A DNA stretch of 64,000 nt, taken from positions 55,810 through 119,809 of the IMG/VR virus record IMGVR_UViG_3300044797_000101. The stretch is one strand, 5' to 3'. The DNA comes from a virus. A program made the position numbers and the translations under genes. Below the pieces are notes generated by a model that was not told the DNA's origin, ran no database searches, and saw only the letters and a program-made list of their open reading frames with translations. Within the stretch, counting starts at the first letter, position 1; each line of letters starts with the position of its first letter. Shown here in pieces: positions 62,257 to 64,000 of the stretch.

Positions 62257-62991
62257 TTATTTTATTACTTCACCATTCCTGGTGAAAATTCGTTTTATCC
62301 CTGCTTCTCGAAGTGGTTCTAATCCTTTAGAGAAAATCCCATGTGAAATATACAAGTGAACCTCAGTCGCTCCAGCTTCATATAGCTTTTTAGCTACTTC
62401 AATGAACGTTCTACCACCATCACAAATATCATCAATAATCAAATATGCTTTAGGTTCAACTGTACCTATAACTGTAAGTCCCTCAATCTTGCCTGTAAGA
62501 GGTTCGCGAATTTTTTCACAATGTATAGCAGTCGAATCAGCTTTATATCGTTTAGCTGCTCCGCTATCTGGATAAACTGGAGCTGCATGTAATTTTTCAA
62601 GTAGTGGAGCAACATTAGGCATTATAGGATTAACGTTTTGAATCAAATAAGAAAACTGCAAATTGTGCGGATCAAAAACAACTACCTCTCTAAATTGAAG
62701 AGCATTCAAAAGAGAAGCGAATGTTCGAAAAGCAAACGTCGATTGATTTGTTACTGGTTTATCTTGACGCGCATATGGCAAATAGGGTAACTCCAAAACG
62801 CATCGAGGTCCAGAAAGCGAATATATTAGTTCTTTTAATTGAGCGACATGCATGAATTCAGCTTCGTTTTCAAATTCCCACATGATTGTATTGTCAACGG
62901 GATTAAACCAATCATCTGGAAGCTTCCAAACCTGAGAAGTCTTATCAGGAAAGATCGTAGGTGTAACTATATGTCCATTGAGTTTAATCAT
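62257..62991 (-). CDS. prs: Prs-like ribose-phosphate (or ADP-ribose) pyrophosphokinase, 244 aa
   Basis: YLPYARQDKPV, FAFRTFASLLNAL, VVVFDPHNLQ-type segment (REVVVFDPHNLQFSYL) and the PRPP loop IIDDICDGGRTFIEVAKKLY are typical of PRPP synthetase. At 244 aa it is about 65 residues shorter than cellular Prs, as are the phage ADPR-PP synthetases (Adps) of NARP1. First gene after the 62998 promoter and 54 nt from the NAMPT-like gene. Confidence 0.9.
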   Translation of the reverse strand: MIKLNGHIVTPTIFPDKTSQVWKLPDDWFNPVDNTIMWEFENEAEFMHVAQLKELIYSLSGPRCVLELPYLPYARQDKPVTNQSTFAFRTFASLLNALQFREVVVFDPHNLQFSYLIQNVNPIMPNVAPLLEKLHAAPVYPDSGAAKRYKADSTAIHCEKIREPLTGKIEGLTVIGTVEPKAYLIIDDICDGGRTFIEVAKKLYEAGATEVHLYISHGIFSKGLEPLREAGIKRIFTRNGEVIK

Positions 62992-62997
62992 ATCTCT

Positions 62998-63026
62998 ATT
63001 ATATCATGAATTGCTTGATTTGTCAC
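62998..63026 (-). promoter_or_regulatory. Promoter, GTGACA-17-TATAAT
   Basis: Minus strand -35 GTGACA (63026-63021), spacer ending CATGA, -10 TATAAT (63003-62998). Overlaps the end of the transporter gene. No other promoter of this type was found until 43116, so it may drive a 20-kb replication transcript headed by the NAD genes. Confidence 0.83.
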
Positions 63027-64000
63027 TCTCTTTTTTAACCTCTAAGAATGGGATGAACGGAAGGCATAAAAACGTGGTAAGTCCTGAAACTATAACCAGG
63101 CCATTGTATCCAAACATCCCAAACAGCTTAGCGCCAGCCAAATTTGAGCAGAATGATGCGAAGTTCACCAAGGCAGTTAATAATGCAAAGGTGGTCGCTT
63201 CTGTGCCTTTAGGACACATATAAGCCATCATTCCTAGCATCAAAAGCTGTGTAAATTGCCCAGACATGCTAAAAACGATGTTATAAACCAAAATCGAGTG
63301 GGGGGTAATCCATAGATAGGCAAAGGAAGTAACACCGTTAAAAATGACACTATAATATAACCACTTTTTAACGTTTATACAGTGACCCCACTTAAAATAG
63401 ATGAGGGCACCGACTATTCCAAATATGGACCCAATCGTGTCAAGCCAGCCAATCCAAATTTTGGAAAAATGAAGCTCATTTCGCATCTTGTCCATAAGTG
63501 GTGTACCAATGGATGGGGAAAACCAAAAGAGCCATAGAAAGATAGCTGATAGGATTAATTGCCTGTTGTTAAGCTTTACAAGGAATTCCTTGATGTTGGT
63601 ATGTTTAGATACTGCAATCTTGTTGGTATCTATAGATACCTTTTCTTCTTTTAGATACCATGAAAGTGCAACGATTGATGCAGGGAATAATGAAACGATT
63701 AGGTAAGCCATGTGATAATCAGCATGCTCCGATATCCACCCGCCCAAAACTCCAGTTATGATAGTTGCTATTCCAAGGCTTGCCCATTGAATGGATTGAT
63801 ACTTACCTACTGTTCCATTCTTTACTCCATCTTCAATCACAAGACCATTTACAGCAACGTTATCGCCTGCTTGGCCAACTGCATAAAGGAAAAGAAAAAA
63901 CAACAATACATGAAACGATACTACAGGTATTAATCCAATCACCAAAGCCATAATACTGCAGATTAATCCACTGATAAAAATATAAGGCTTGCGTCGAAGT
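63004..64000 (-). CDS. MFS transporter, BT1/folate-biopterin-like, right-truncated at N-terminus
   Basis: Runs past the right edge: codons before the Met at 63951 read RRKPYIFISGLICSI, the typical MFS loop 2-3 motif, so the N-terminus is outside. About eight or nine hydrophobic helices are visible up to KKESDKSSNS at the C-terminus. Character resembles BT1-family transporters of small heterocyclic solutes. Located upstream of the NAD+ genes; import of nicotinamide or a related compound is a guess. Confidence 0.78.
   Translation of the reverse strand, partial: LRRKPYIFISGLICSIMALVIGLIPVVSFHVLLFFLFLYAVGQAGDNVAVNGLVIEDGVKNGTVGKYQSIQWASLGIATIITGVLGGWISEHADYHMAYLIVSLFPASIVALSWYLKEEKVSIDTNKIAVSKHTNIKEFLVKLNNRQLILSAIFLWLFWFSPSIGTPLMDKMRNELHFSKIWIGWLDTIGSIFGIVGALIYFKWGHCINVKKWLYYSVIFNGVTSFAYLWITPHSILVYNIVFSMSGQFTQLLMLGMMAYMCPKGTEATTFALLTALVNFASFCSNLAGAKLFGMFGYNGLVIVSGLTTFLCLPFIPFLEVKKESDKSSNS

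Noticed and set aside
60724-62991. Naming the NAD genes as the NMN-based route (NARP2 type)
   Set aside because: That route needs an NMN adenylyltransferase, not seen in this window; the Prs-like partner fits the ADPR-PP route better. The rest of the genome was not available.
3703-63953. Plus-strand open frames, e.g. at 25172, 50123, 55202, 34312
   Set aside because: All lie opposite clearly coding minus-strand genes, lack ribosome binding sites and recognisable domains, and have shadow-like composition. No plus-strand gene was supported.
1-64000. tRNA genes, insertion sequences, attachment sites, replication origin
   Set aside because: No tRNA cloverleaf, transposase, integrase or iteron array was found by reading both strands; an origin cannot be placed without skew or structure calculations.

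Overview
The window reads as an internal piece of a large, virulent-type tailed phage genome (Caudoviricetes). Every supported gene is on the minus strand, genes are packed with 1-4 nt (ATGA, TAATG) or longer overlaps, there is no tRNA, insertion sequence or cellular housekeeping operon, and a full phage DNA-replication set is present: DnaB helicase, family A polymerase, split DnaG primase, RecA, SSB-like protein, SbcC/SbcD. No capsid, tail or terminase gene is in the window. The host is not identifiable. Strong sigma70-type promoters (TTGACA, 17 bp, TATAAT) and lipobox lipoproteins say only that it is a bacterium using a standard housekeeping sigma factor. A large genome is inferred from the number of accessory genes.

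Layout, following transcription from right to left. 64000-57.5k: an MFS/BT1-like transporter (cut by the right edge), a Prs-like and a NAMPT-like gene that together look like an NAD+ reconstitution pathway, DnaB, inorganic pyrophosphatase, a P-loop kinase and the zinc domain of primase. 57.5k-43k: SSB-like protein, RecA, macro domain, phosphoesterase, AAA+ ATPase, a degenerate metallopeptidase, Pth2, SbcC split into two genes around SbcD, an HNH nuclease, a SemiSWEET-like membrane protein and DNA polymerase fused to a uracil-DNA-glycosylase-like domain. 43k-37k: nucleotide metabolism (MazG, NDT-like, IMPDH/GMPR, dNMP kinase), primase TOPRIM, NusG-like and sigma-region-4-like proteins. 37k-22.6k: cysteine-protease-like, VWA/MoxR pair, deaminase, exonuclease, lytic transglycosylase, T4-type RNA ligase and HD-Pnk RNA repair, with many small genes. 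22.5k-20.1k: unknown mid-size proteins.

20.1k-9.2k is the most unusual part. It holds 37 consecutive or near-consecutive small genes, about 50-125 codons each, whose products end in a shared C-terminal tail, consensus [DN]NLx[YF]LE. In 33 of them the tail follows a zinc-binding head, C-x(1,2)-C-x-H-x(4)-H, usually with a second C..CxC cluster just before the tail. I call this the Zn-tail family. Three more copies lie elsewhere (30445, 45694, 48222), four head-only relatives are scattered, and four tail-only proteins carry the tail on unrelated N-terminal domains. A branched-chain aminotransferase, a patatin lipase and small membrane proteins are embedded in the array. 9.2k-1: a phosphoesterase, then dozens of small hypothetical proteins, many zinc-binding or single-pass membrane, ending in a HAD phosphatase cut by the left edge.

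Fourteen promoters of one type drive leftward transcription: extended -10 TG[GT]TATAAT, 17 bp spacer, often a G-run just upstream of the -35. One clear intrinsic terminator was found (33131-33172). Once the short genes added here are counted, no gene-free stretch exceeds about 110 bases. The genes suggest a phage that takes over nucleotide and NAD+ pools, repairs RNA, replicates DNA with its own machinery and deploys a large diversified set of small accessory, probably host-directed, proteins.
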